From contig JAUYHV010000308.1 in assembly GCA_030689845.1 (NCBI GenBank), positions 1 to 6,574 of the forward strand: a stretch of DNA of 6,574 bases, given 5' to 3'. Positions 1-5,605 of the stretch are shown here, piece by piece. The stretch is from Dehalococcoidia bacterium (GTDB taxonomy: Bacteria; Chloroflexota; Dehalococcoidia; JACQUA01). The first letter of the stretch is position 1. Each line of letters starts with the position of its first letter. The notes beneath the pieces are model-generated. The model was not told the origin of the DNA. It saw nothing but the letters and a program-made list of their open reading frames with translations, and did no database searches. The translations under genes and the position numbers were made by a program.

Positions 1-279
1 AACCTGCCCCTGGATGCTTACCTGTTCAACGAGTTTCACGCCCTGGTGGTAAAACTCGGTAAAGATGTATGCCGAAAAATACCGACCTGCACCCGCTGCT
101 GCCTGGGGTCGTTGTGCCCGACGGCAGATTTGATGTCTGAAGTACTTGATAATGGAAAAAAGATACGGGAAAAAGTTATTTTAACGTATTATCGTGATAA
201 GAAAAGTCCGGTAACGAAGGGGAAATTTTTTCAGGGTAATGTAAGTGGCATGTCATTTCCTGTTGCGTTACATGATTAG
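1..279 (+). CDS. Endonuclease III-like DNA glycosylase, C-terminal part (5' end outside window)
   Basis: This reading frame is open from the first base of the window, so the gene begins upstream and only its last 92 residues are seen. The visible segment NEFHALVVKLGK followed by a cysteine cluster (residues 24, 30, 33 and 39 of the visible part, spaced C-x5-C-x2-C-x5-C) matches the end of HhH-GPD superfamily glycosylases of the endonuclease III-like group. There the four cysteines bind a [4Fe-4S] cluster next to the DNA-binding surface. Classical Nth has C-x6-C-x2-C-x5-C, so the first loop is one residue shorter here. The helix-hairpin-helix and the catalytic Lys/Asp lie outside the window. 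By family knowledge these enzymes remove damaged bases in base excision repair. About 53 residues follow the cluster, a longer and more polar tail than I expect, with no domain I recognise. A GTG at 46 is an internal codon, not a start. The family call is fairly sure; substrate and subfamily are not. Confidence 0.75.
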   Translation, partial: NLPLDAYLFNEFHALVVKLGKDVCRKIPTCTRCCLGSLCPTADLMSEVLDNGKKIREKVILTYYRDKKSPVTKGKFFQGNVSGMSFPVALHD

Positions 280-291
280 CTGTGGCATAAT
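263..291 (+). promoter_or_regulatory. Candidate extended -10 promoter for aroH-aroF
   Basis: A -35-like TTGCGT (263-268) is followed after 17 nt by CATAAT (286-291), which matches the -10 consensus at five of six positions. It is preceded by TGG (283-285), giving an extended -10 element. Transcription would begin near 298, leaving a leader of about 47 nt before aroH. The promoter overlaps the end of the glycosylase gene. I see no T-box, leader peptide or attenuator in the short leader, so any feedback control probably acts on the enzymes. The -35 match is weak (three of six). Confidence 0.45.
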
Positions 292-331
292 TATAAATTA
301 TTAAAAAATTCTCTGAGAAACATAAAGGCAT

Positions 332-337
332 GGAGGT
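332..337 (+). promoter_or_regulatory. Ribosome binding site of aroH
   Basis: GGAGGT lies 7 nt before the ATG at 345. It fixes the aroH start there rather than at the in-frame ATG at 330, which overlaps this site. Confidence 0.85.
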
Positions 338-344
338 TCAATCA

Positions 345-707
345 ATGCGCTGCCGGGGAATCCGTGGAGCGACTACTGTTGAAAGAAATACCCGGGAGGA
401 TATCCTCGAAGCGACAAAAGAATTACTCGGGATGCTCATTGAGTCCAACGATTTGCGTAGCGATGACGTGGCTACTGTTTTTTTTACGACGACGTCGGAT
501 TTGAACGCAGAGTTTCCTGCCATGGCAGCCCGTCAAATGGGTTGGACCGATGTATCTTTGCTATGCGGGCAGGAAATACCGGTGCCGGGAAGTGTACCCA
601 TGTGCATCAGGATTTTGATACTGGTAAACACGGACAAGACTTCACAGGAGCTAAATCACGTATATATAAAGGGAGCCAAGAATTTAAGGTCTTCCGTTTC
701 AACATAA
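345..707 (+). CDS. aroH: Chorismate mutase, AroH type
   Basis: Converts chorismate to prephenate, the committed step toward phenylalanine and tyrosine, in the cytoplasm. The 120-residue product has the length and motifs of the monofunctional AroH family, whose Bacillus subtilis member is a trimer with active sites between subunits. It opens with RGIRGATTVE and carries DLNAEFPA, the ARQMGWTDV segment and VPGS. All residues I recall as catalytic in the B. subtilis enzyme are present, mostly offset by one: Arg7, Arg63, Cys74, Glu77, Arg89 and Tyr107. Arg115 near the C-terminus is also kept. The start at 345 is preferred because of the GGAGGT site and because family members begin just before the RGIRGATT motif. 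The stop lies 27 nt before aroF, so the two are probably cotranscribed. The gene looks intact and active. This AroH fold is distinct from the helical AroQ type. Confidence 0.95.
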   Translation: MRCRGIRGATTVERNTREDILEATKELLGMLIESNDLRSDDVATVFFTTTSDLNAEFPAMAARQMGWTDVSLLCGQEIPVPGSVPMCIRILILVNTDKTSQELNHVYIKGAKNLRSSVST

Positions 708-734
708 AGTTAGTATATTTTAAAGGTAATCAAT

Positions 735-1766
735 ATGATTGTTATTATGTCTCGAGATTCATCGGAAAAGGAGGTCAACGAAATCCTGGAGCGTTTGAAG
801 GGATTGGGTTTATCCGGGCACCTCTCCTCCGGGGTTGAACGTGCCGTTATCGGGGTAGTGGGTAAAGTATATCCAGAATTAAAAGATAATTTAGAGCTTA
901 TGCCCGGTGTGGAAGAAGTCATACCCATAAGCCGTCCATATAAACTTTCCAGCAGGGAATTCCAACCAAGAGATACCATTGTGAAAGTCGGTGACGTCTC
1001 GATAGGTGGAGATGAACTTGTCGTTATTGCCGGTCCATGCGCGGTGGAAACCACGGAACAGGTGGTATCTACAGCGAAGGCTGTTAAGGCGGCAGGCGCC
1101 ACCGTATTCAGGGGAGGGGCTTTCAAACCGAGCACTTCTCCATATCAGTTCAGGGGGCTTGGCGAGGATGGACTTAAAATGCTCTCCGAAGCCAGGGCGG
1201 AAACGGGGCTACCTCTCATTACGGAGGTCCTGACCCCCGGGGACGTTGATTTGATAGCAAAATATGCCGATATTATCCAGGTGGGAGCCCGCAATATGCA
1301 GAACTTTATCCTGCTGGATGAAGTAGGGAGGACGAGAAAACCAGTAATGCTAAAGCGGGGTATATCTGCAACAATCCAGGAATGGCTGTTATCAGCGGAA
1401 TATATACTGGCCCAGGGAAACCGGCAGGTAATCTTGTGCGAACGCGGTATCCGCACTTTCGAGACCTATACGCGGAATACTTTTGACCTCAGCGCCATAC
1501 CGATTATCGAGAAGTTAAGCCATTTGCCAATCATCGCCGATCCCAGCCACGGTACCGGAAAGTGGTACCTGGTGCCCCCCATGGCGCTGGCGGCTGTCGC
1601 TGCCGGAGCCGATGGAGTGATGATTGAGGTCCATCCCAATCCCGATATGGCTTTAAAGGACGGCGCTCAGTCGCTGACCTTTGAGAATTTCCAGGGGTTG
1701 ATGTCGAAAATCGTCCTGGTAGCCGCTGCGGTCGGGAAAAAGGTCAGGGTACCGTCTAAGGTTTAG
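735..1766 (+). CDS. aroF: 3-deoxy-7-phosphoheptulonate (DAHP) synthase, type I-beta with N-terminal regulatory domain
   Basis: Condenses phosphoenolpyruvate with erythrose 4-phosphate to DAHP, the first step of the shikimate pathway. The 343-residue length matches the Thermotoga maritima-type enzyme. Residues 1 to about 67 form the ferredoxin-like domain known in that family to mediate Tyr/Phe feedback inhibition; residues from about 80 form the TIM barrel. Visible motifs are IAGPCAVE (98-105), VFRGGAFKP (124-132), QVGARNMQN (182-190), MLKRG (205-209), ILCERGIRTFE (233-243), DPSHGTG (269-275) and EVHPNP (298-303). The metal ligands of the family align as Cys102, His272, Glu298 and Asp309. One oddity is that the usual Lys-Pro-Arg-Thr erythrose-4-phosphate motif reads Lys131-Pro-Ser133-Thr. 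The start at 735 has AAAGG 8 nt upstream and fits the family N-terminus. It lies 27 nt after aroH, and its last 11 bases overlap the 3' end of rph on the other strand. Product is certain; specific activity is less so given Ser133. Confidence 0.96.
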   Translation: MIVIMSRDSSEKEVNEILERLKGLGLSGHLSSGVERAVIGVVGKVYPELKDNLELMPGVEEVIPISRPYKLSSREFQPRDTIVKVGDVSIGGDELVVIAGPCAVETTEQVVSTAKAVKAAGATVFRGGAFKPSTSPYQFRGLGEDGLKMLSEARAETGLPLITEVLTPGDVDLIAKYADIIQVGARNMQNFILLDEVGRTRKPVMLKRGISATIQEWLLSAEYILAQGNRQVILCERGIRTFETYTRNTFDLSAIPIIEKLSHLPIIADPSHGTGKWYLVPPMALAAVAAGADGVMIEVHPNPDMALKDGAQSLTFENFQGLMSKIVLVAAAVGKKVRVPSKV

Positions 1767-2484
1767 CGGTATCCAGGGCATCTTTCTGGAACTCAAGGAG
1801 CTGAAGGATGCCCTCTTTTGCCAGGGCCAAAACCGAGTCCATCATCTGTTTTGAGAAAGGTCTTGTTTCTGCGGTCCCCTGGATTTCAATGTATTCTCCC
1901 CGGTCGTTCATGACTATGTTAAAGTCGGCCTCTGCCCGGCTGTCTTCCTCGTAGCAGAGGTCGAGGAGTATTTCCCCTCCGACGATACCCACACTGGTTG
2001 CCGCGACAGCCCCTTTTAACGGCCATTTGTATATTGCCTCACTATCTACCAGGTACTTGACTGCCCTGGACAGGGCAACATATGCTCCGGTAATGGCCGC
2101 CGTTCTCGTTCCTCCGTCAGCCTGGAGAACATCACAATCAATGGTTAAAGTGCGCTCTCCAAGGAGGGTTAAATCAGCGATGGACCGCAATGAACGTCCA
2201 ATAAGACGCTGGATTTCCTGGCTTCTGCCCTTAACCTTGCCCGAAACCCCTTCCCTCGGGGTCCGGGTAAGGGTAGAGCGGGGAAGCATGGCGTATTCCG
2301 CCGTAATCCATCCCATACCCTTACCTTTGAGAAACCCGGGAACAGTGTCTTCGATGCTGACGGAACACAGCACTTTTGTATTCCCCGTCTCAACCAGGGC
2401 AGAGCCTTCGGCGAAGTCTTGAAACCCCGGCATTACCCGCACGGGCCGAAGCATATTATTTTCACGGCCGTCTATTCTGGGCAA
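1756..2484 (-). CDS. rph: Ribonuclease PH
   Basis: A phosphate-dependent 3'-5' exoribonuclease that trims the 3' ends of tRNA precursors, acting as a hexameric ring in the cytoplasm. The 242-residue product covers the whole family length: an N-terminal RIDGR, GNTKVLCSVSIED (34-46), GWITAEYAMLPRST (58-71), GRSQEIQRLIGRSLR (86-100), the phosphate-binding QADGGTRTA (121-129), and LCYEEDSRAEADFN (176-189) with the acidic residues Asp181 and Asp187 expected to bind metal. Nothing essential seems missing. The start is a TTG at 2484. It is supported because family proteins begin right before the RxDGR motif and an in-frame stop lies 6 nt upstream of it. No good Shine-Dalgarno precedes it, since the only purine-rich stretch is about 20 nt away. 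The gene follows the GNAT gene by 30 nt and probably depends on its transcript. Its 3' end overlaps aroF by 11 bp with no terminator visible between them. Confidence 0.96.
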   Translation of the reverse strand: MPRIDGRENNMLRPVRVMPGFQDFAEGSALVETGNTKVLCSVSIEDTVPGFLKGKGMGWITAEYAMLPRSTLTRTPREGVSGKVKGRSQEIQRLIGRSLRSIADLTLLGERTLTIDCDVLQADGGTRTAAITGAYVALSRAVKYLVDSEAIYKWPLKGAVAATSVGIVGGEILLDLCYEEDSRAEADFNIVMNDRGEYIEIQGTAETRPFSKQMMDSVLALAKEGILQLLEFQKDALDTAKP

Positions 2485-2514
2485 AATGAGTTAATAAACG
2501 CTTTCTTCCCCTAT

Positions 2515-2973
2515 TCAGGCTATATTTTTTTCAAGCTGGATAAATCTGCTGGCCGTAAATCCCTGCGACTCGAAAAACGGCTTTAATATATCATCATGAG
2601 GCAGGGTAAGCATATTTATATGATGCGCTCCCTTTTTTCGGCAATGGGTCTCGAAAGCCTTCATCAACTTTACACCGATGCCGTGCCCCTGCCAGCCAGG
2701 GTCGATTCCCAGGACTTCTATCCATGCCCCGGTAGTTCCGTGGGGAAACAGGTTTACCAGCCTGCCCATTATTACTCCCACAACCTGGTCCCCAGCCCTG
2801 GCCACAACACTTATGCCTACAACGCCGCCAATGTAATCATTGACCGGATCGGCATAGGTAATGGCCCTTTTTGGCCCGCGAATTTTTTTATCAATATCCA
2901 GAACTCCGCTAATGTCTTCCTCGTTCATTATCCGGGTCGTGATTTTTGGGGTTGCCTTATTTTTTTCAGCCAT
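2515..2973 (-). CDS. GNAT-family N-acetyltransferase
   Basis: A probable acetyl-CoA-dependent N-acetyltransferase of the GNAT superfamily; the acceptor (protein, small amine or other) cannot be told. The 152-residue protein starts with about 10 polar residues, then IMNEEDISGVLDIDKKI (15-31), a typical first strand-helix, then strands VVARAGDQVVGVIMGRL (56-72) and WIEVLGIDPGWQGHGIG (84-100). The last carries the acetyl-CoA pyrophosphate-binding Q-x-x-G-x-G motif at Gln95 to Gly100. The C-terminal KPFFESQGF (131-139) is the usual GNAT motif B region. The ATG at 2973 is chosen over the TTG at 2994 because AAGGAGG lies directly before it. It is the first gene of the minus-strand pair with rph, 30 nt apart, behind a promoter with a perfect TTGACA. 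Nothing in the sequence ties it to ribosomal protein acetylation, although it resembles RimI-like proteins in size. Confidence 0.88.
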   Translation of the reverse strand: MAEKNKATPKITTRIMNEEDISGVLDIDKKIRGPKRAITYADPVNDYIGGVVGISVVARAGDQVVGVIMGRLVNLFPHGTTGAWIEVLGIDPGWQGHGIGVKLMKAFETHCRKKGAHHINMLTLPHDDILKPFFESQGFTASRFIQLEKNIA

Positions 2974-2977
2974 TACT

Positions 2978-2984
2978 CCTCCTT
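2978..2984 (-). promoter_or_regulatory. Ribosome binding site of the GNAT gene
   Basis: On the minus strand AAGGAGG stands 4 nt before the ATG at 2973. The spacing is short but the match is full, and it argues against the upstream TTG at 2994, which would have this site inside its coding sequence. Confidence 0.75.
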
Positions 2985-3050
2985 CGATAATCAACAGGCG
3001 CTTTTAATACAAACGGCCAAAACAAAAAATTGAAATAGCCCTCTATCAGT

Positions 3051-3079
3051 ATCCTAATTTATGGCAGTTGACTTGTCAA
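3051..3079 (-). promoter_or_regulatory. Promoter for the GNAT-rph operon
   Basis: Read on the minus strand, a perfect TTGACA (3079-3074) is followed after exactly 17 nt by TAGGAT (3056-3051), which matches the -10 consensus at four of six positions. Transcription would start near 3044 and give a leader of about 70 nt before the GNAT start. This is the clearest sigma-A-type promoter in the window. Confidence 0.65.
3068..3079. repeat. Palindrome TTGAC-TT-GTCAA over the -35 box
   Basis: A perfect 5-bp inverted repeat with a 2-nt centre. Its right arm forms part of the TTGACA -35 box of the GNAT-rph promoter, and its left arm offers a TTGACT on the forward strand. A protein bound here could block the minus-strand promoter. 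It may also be no more than two -35-like sequences that happen to mirror each other. Confidence 0.5.
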
Positions 3080-3233
3080 TATCTTCTGTAAATTAAACGG
3101 AACAACTGCTGTAAAGTTTCCCCCCTGGGGATTTCAGATTTTCAGGAAATGCTTTGGCTTGCCAGTTTCCTTACATCAAAAATGGGACATGTATCTTGAT
3201 TTGGGTGTAGGCGGGAGTGATGTTAATCAGCGG

Positions 3234-3244
3234 CACAGGCTGTG
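3234..3244. repeat. Short palindrome CACAG-G-CTGTG
   Basis: A perfect 5-bp inverted repeat around one central base, about 42 bp upstream of the TATAAT of the flavoprotein gene. The position would suit a regulator binding site, but short palindromes of this size arise by chance and no known operator is recognised. Confidence 0.35.
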
Positions 3245-3285
3245 GAACAAGGGTTTTCGATATTCTATTAGCCCTGATAAAAATG

Positions 3286-3291
3286 TATAAT
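3286..3291 (+). promoter_or_regulatory. Candidate -10 box for the flavoprotein gene
   Basis: A perfect TATAAT stands 39 nt before the ATG at 3331. No convincing -35 box lies 16 to 18 nt upstream, so if it is used it may need an activator. The AT-rich setting makes a chance match possible. Confidence 0.4.
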
Positions 3292-3315
3292 TAACAGGTT
3301 CGGGGCGAATTGCCC

Positions 3316-3321
3316 AAGGAG
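3316..3321 (+). promoter_or_regulatory. Ribosome binding site of the flavoprotein gene
   Basis: AAGGAG lies 9 nt before the ATG at 3331 and sets the start there rather than at the TTG at 3310. Confidence 0.85.
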
Positions 3322-3330
3322 ACTAACTTT

Positions 3331-3897
3331 ATGAAAGTTATAGGAATTTCAGGCAGTCCCAGGAAGAGCGGAAACACCGAACTTCTCTTGAAACATGCCC
3401 TTGCCGCCGCTAAGGAGGAAGGGGTTGATACAACCCTCCTGCGTCTGTCCGGTCTCGATTTAAGGCCGTGCAATGCCTGCTTGATTTGCCGCACCGAAGA
3501 ACGGTGTCCGATAGAAGATGATTTTACCCCGGTTTACCTGAAAATGAAGCAAGCCGACGGAATAATCCTGGGCTCGCCGGTGTATTTTGGCTCGGCAACA
3601 GCTCTTGTGAAGACCCTTATAGAACGGGCGGGGTATCTTTCTATGCACAACGGCCACCCCTTCAAGGGGAAGGTAGGCGGTCCGATTGTGGTGGCCCGGA
3701 GGGCCGGGCAGAACTTCACCCTGGCCCAACTCAATTTCTGGTTTCACATATTAGGCATGGTGGTGCCCGGTTCTACTTATTGGAACATGGGTTTTGGCAG
3801 GGACAAGGGAGAGGTTACCGGGGATGAAGAGGGAATGCGCACGGCATGGAACTTCGGGAAGAATGTGGCCATGTTGCTGAAAAAATTGAATAGTTGA
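3331..3897 (+). CDS. Isf-like iron-sulfur flavoprotein / NAD(P)H-dependent FMN oxidoreductase
   Basis: A flavodoxin-fold redox protein of 188 residues. The FMN phosphate loop reads SGSPRKSGNT (7-16) after a first beta strand, and GSPVYFGS (81-88) is the second flavin-contacting loop. Between them is a compact cysteine motif, Cys47-x2-Cys50-x2-Cys53-x5-Cys59. This matches the C-x2-C-x2-C-x4-7-C signature that holds a [4Fe-4S] cluster in archaeal iron-sulfur flavoprotein Isf of Methanosarcina thermophila, at what I recall as the same residue numbers. Such proteins pass electrons between ferredoxin or NAD(P)H and other acceptors, and some reduce oxygen or peroxide; the partner here is unknown. 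MKVIGISGSPRKSGNTE is the family N-terminus and a good ribosome binding site precedes it. The gene stands alone: divergent from GNAT-rph and 213 bp before the permease. Fold and FMN binding are sure; the cluster is likely; the physiological role is open. Confidence 0.86.
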   Translation: MKVIGISGSPRKSGNTELLLKHALAAAKEEGVDTTLLRLSGLDLRPCNACLICRTEERCPIEDDFTPVYLKMKQADGIILGSPVYFGSATALVKTLIERAGYLSMHNGHPFKGKVGGPIVVARRAGQNFTLAQLNFWFHILGMVVPGSTYWNMGFGRDKGEVTGDEEGMRTAWNFGKNVAMLLKKLNS

Positions 3898-4030
3898 AAA
3901 TCTTGTTCAACCTTCGTTAAACGGTTAATTACACCGGTATGCGGCTGGCATTATTATTAAGTTAAAATACAGTTGAGGACCTCTGACATCGTATGCCCCT
4001 GGACAACGCGCATTACGCCTTTGACGGCAG

Positions 4031-4039
4031 TGGTATAAT
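4031..4039 (+). promoter_or_regulatory. Extended -10 promoter for the permease-methyltransferase pair
   Basis: TGG followed directly by TATAAT (4034-4039) is a full extended -10 element, which can work with a poor -35. The sequence 17 to 18 nt upstream is only weakly -35-like. Transcription would start near 4046 and give a leader of about 65 nt. No riboswitch is recognised in the leader. Confidence 0.5.
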
Positions 4040-4110
4040 TATATCTGCGACTGCTCTAAAGCCCCCGGAAAAAACAAGCTACCGCATTTTTTATTAAAAG
4101 TAAATTCAAC

Positions 4111-5601
4111 ATGGAAGAGTCGTTTCATACTAAACCTGGCGACAGGTCAATACATCCGGTACGCCTAAGACCTTTTCGACTTAGGCGCGTCCTCGGCGTG
4201 CCGGGTTTATTCAGCGCCGGGTACGGGGACGTAGGTTCTTCCATTTATTATGCCCTGGGTATTGTTGCTATTGTCGCACTTGGGGCGACACCTATTGCAT
4301 TGGGTATTGCCGGAATAATATATGTTTTTAATACCCTTACCTATGCGGAAGGTGGAGCCATGATACCCGAGGCAGGGGGTTCGTCCAGTTTTGCCCGCCA
4401 CGGGTTCAATGACCTGGTGGGGTTTGTCGCCGGTTGGGCGCTTATGCTCAGTTATATCGTAACGATGGCTATATCGGCGTATACTATCCCCCCGTACCTT
4501 GCTTTCTTCTGGCCGATACTGAGTGACCCTGTAATTGATACCCTGTTTGCTATGGGAATTATTTTGTTTCTTATGATAATAAACGTTTTCGGCATAAAGG
4601 AATCTTCAAGGATGAATATTGTTTTTATCGCAGTGGATGTGGTAACACAGATAACACTGGTTACCCTTGGTGTGGTGCTGATCCTTTTACCAAATCCTGG
4701 AGTCCTGTTCGAGCACATGTTCAGCCAGGGAAACTGGCCGACTACACAGAACCTGGTTTTCGGCGTAGCCATAGCGGCTTTGTGTTTTACCGGGGTAGAA
4801 ACCGTGTCCCAATTGGCCGAGGAAACCAGGAAACCGGCAGAGCGAATACCCCATGCCTATCTCATCATGATTGTGGCGGTTTTGCTGCTTTTCGGAGGGA
4901 TTTCCATAGTTGCTCTATCGGCCATGACACCCCAGGTGCTGGGCGATCCCGTGTCCGGATGGGCAAGAGATCCTATCGCCGGGATAGCAGCGAACCTTCC
5001 TTTGAGTATCTTACGGTCCGTATTTGCCCCGTTAGTAGCCATTTTGGCCGGAACGATCTTGCTCACAGCGACCAATGCCGGTCTCATGGGTATTTCCCGT
5101 CTCAGCTTTAATCTTGCCACCCACAAACAACTTCCGGAGCTTTTCGGCCGGGTACATCACCGTTTCAGGACTCCATACGCAGCGATTATCGTTTTTTGTG
5201 GCCTCTCCATCTTAGTGCTGGTACCTGGACTGACTAATCCTGGTTTTTTTACCGAATTAGGAGCCCTTTATGTTTTTGGCTCTTTGCTTTGCTTTGCACT
5301 GGCGCATACTTCAATTCTTGGATTGCGGATCAGACATCCAGAATTGCCCAGGCCATTTAAGCTGCGTTTCAATATCATAATCAAAGGGAAGGAACTGCCG
5401 CTGACGGCCATATTGGGACTGTTGTCCACGCTGACAATATGGATTGTGGTGCTAATAATCCAACCTTACAGCCGCTGGGTGGGTATTGGCTGGATGGCCA
5501 TCGGGCTGATTCTCTATTACGTGTACCGCCGCTGGAGAAAAATACCTTTGACTCACTACGATTCGAAGCCCAGTACCCTCGGTGAAACTCATCTGAAATA
5601 A
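4111..5601 (+). CDS. APC-family amino acid/amine permease
   Basis: A membrane transporter of the amino acid-polyamine-organocation superfamily, 496 residues with about 12 membrane segments. Judged by hydrophobicity these lie near 31-53, 57-79, 103-130, 142-161, 169-193, 214-231, 250-272, 303-328, 355-373, 380-403, 430-450 and 456-472. The first segment contains GYGDVGSSIYYALG, the unwound glycine-rich stretch that binds the substrate amino and carboxyl groups in this fold. The sixth contains CFTGVET, the matching half of the substrate site, and EETRKPAERIPHA follows as in many APC proteins. The N-terminus (1-28) is polar and Arg-rich, which fits a cytoplasmic end. The substrate cannot be read from sequence. 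No Shine-Dalgarno precedes the ATG at 4111, and the first codons contain a perfect hairpin. No other start has a better site, and a GTG at 4198 would leave almost no cytoplasmic N-terminus. It is followed 4 nt later by the methyltransferase gene. Confidence 0.88.
   Translation: MEESFHTKPGDRSIHPVRLRPFRLRRVLGVPGLFSAGYGDVGSSIYYALGIVAIVALGATPIALGIAGIIYVFNTLTYAEGGAMIPEAGGSSSFARHGFNDLVGFVAGWALMLSYIVTMAISAYTIPPYLAFFWPILSDPVIDTLFAMGIILFLMIINVFGIKESSRMNIVFIAVDVVTQITLVTLGVVLILLPNPGVLFEHMFSQGNWPTTQNLVFGVAIAALCFTGVETVSQLAEETRKPAERIPHAYLIMIVAVLLLFGGISIVALSAMTPQVLGDPVSGWARDPIAGIAANLPLSILRSVFAPLVAILAGTILLTATNAGLMGISRLSFNLATHKQLPELFGRVHHRFRTPYAAIIVFCGLSILVLVPGLTNPGFFTELGALYVFGSLLCFALAHTSILGLRIRHPELPRPFKLRFNIIIKGKELPLTAILGLLSTLTIWIVVLIIQPYSRWVGIGWMAIGLILYYVYRRWRKIPLTHYDSKPSTLGETHLK
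4162..4187. repeat. Perfect 8-bp inverted repeat at the start of the permease gene
   Basis: CGCCTAAG (4162-4169) and CTTAGGCG (4180-4187) are exact reverse complements around a 10-nt loop. In mRNA they would form a hairpin 51 nt after the ATG, encoding the stretch RLRPFRLRR. No U tract follows, so it is not a standard terminator. It might slow translation, be a protein site, or have no function. Confidence 0.55.
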
Positions 5602-5605
5602 TGTC

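Larger units (their letters stand above)
2974..3330. other. 357-bp divergent intergenic region
   Basis: This gap separates the minus-strand GNAT-rph unit from the forward flavoprotein gene. It holds the GNAT ribosome binding site, the minus-strand promoter at 3051-3079, a TTGAC-TT-GTCAA palindrome (3068-3079), a CACAG-G-CTGTG palindrome (3234-3244), a bulged pairing ATCAG-C-GGC with GCC-CTGAT (3226-3278), a TATAAT (3286-3291) and the flavoprotein ribosome binding site. I recognise no riboswitch class, tRNA, small-protein gene or terminator with a U tract here. Confidence 0.7.

Noticed and set aside
345..707. aroH as a frameshifted or truncated gene
   Set aside because: The protein is full family length and keeps Arg7, Glu77, Arg89, Tyr107 and a typical C-terminus.
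542..838. A 98-codon forward frame across the aroH-aroF junction
   Set aside because: It overlaps both genes in another frame, and aroH and aroF keep all catalytic residues.
2596..3033. A 145-codon forward frame opposite the GNAT gene
   Set aside because: It lies antisense to a GNAT gene with clear family motifs and a good ribosome binding site; its own translation resembles no family I know.
3893..3911. Inverted repeat GTTGAA / TTCAAC at the flavoprotein stop codon as a terminator
   Set aside because: The stem is AT-rich, only 6 bp, and no U tract follows.
3939..3965. An eight-codon frame reading MRLALLLS upstream of the permease, like a leucine leader peptide
   Set aside because: It has no ribosome binding site, no downstream terminator/antiterminator pair, and lies upstream of the probable permease promoter at 4031. 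Leu-rich short frames are common in AT-rich DNA.
4021..4039. TTGACG and TATAAT as a matched promoter pair
   Set aside because: Only 7 nt separate them, so they cannot serve together as -35 and -10; the extended -10 reading is kept instead.
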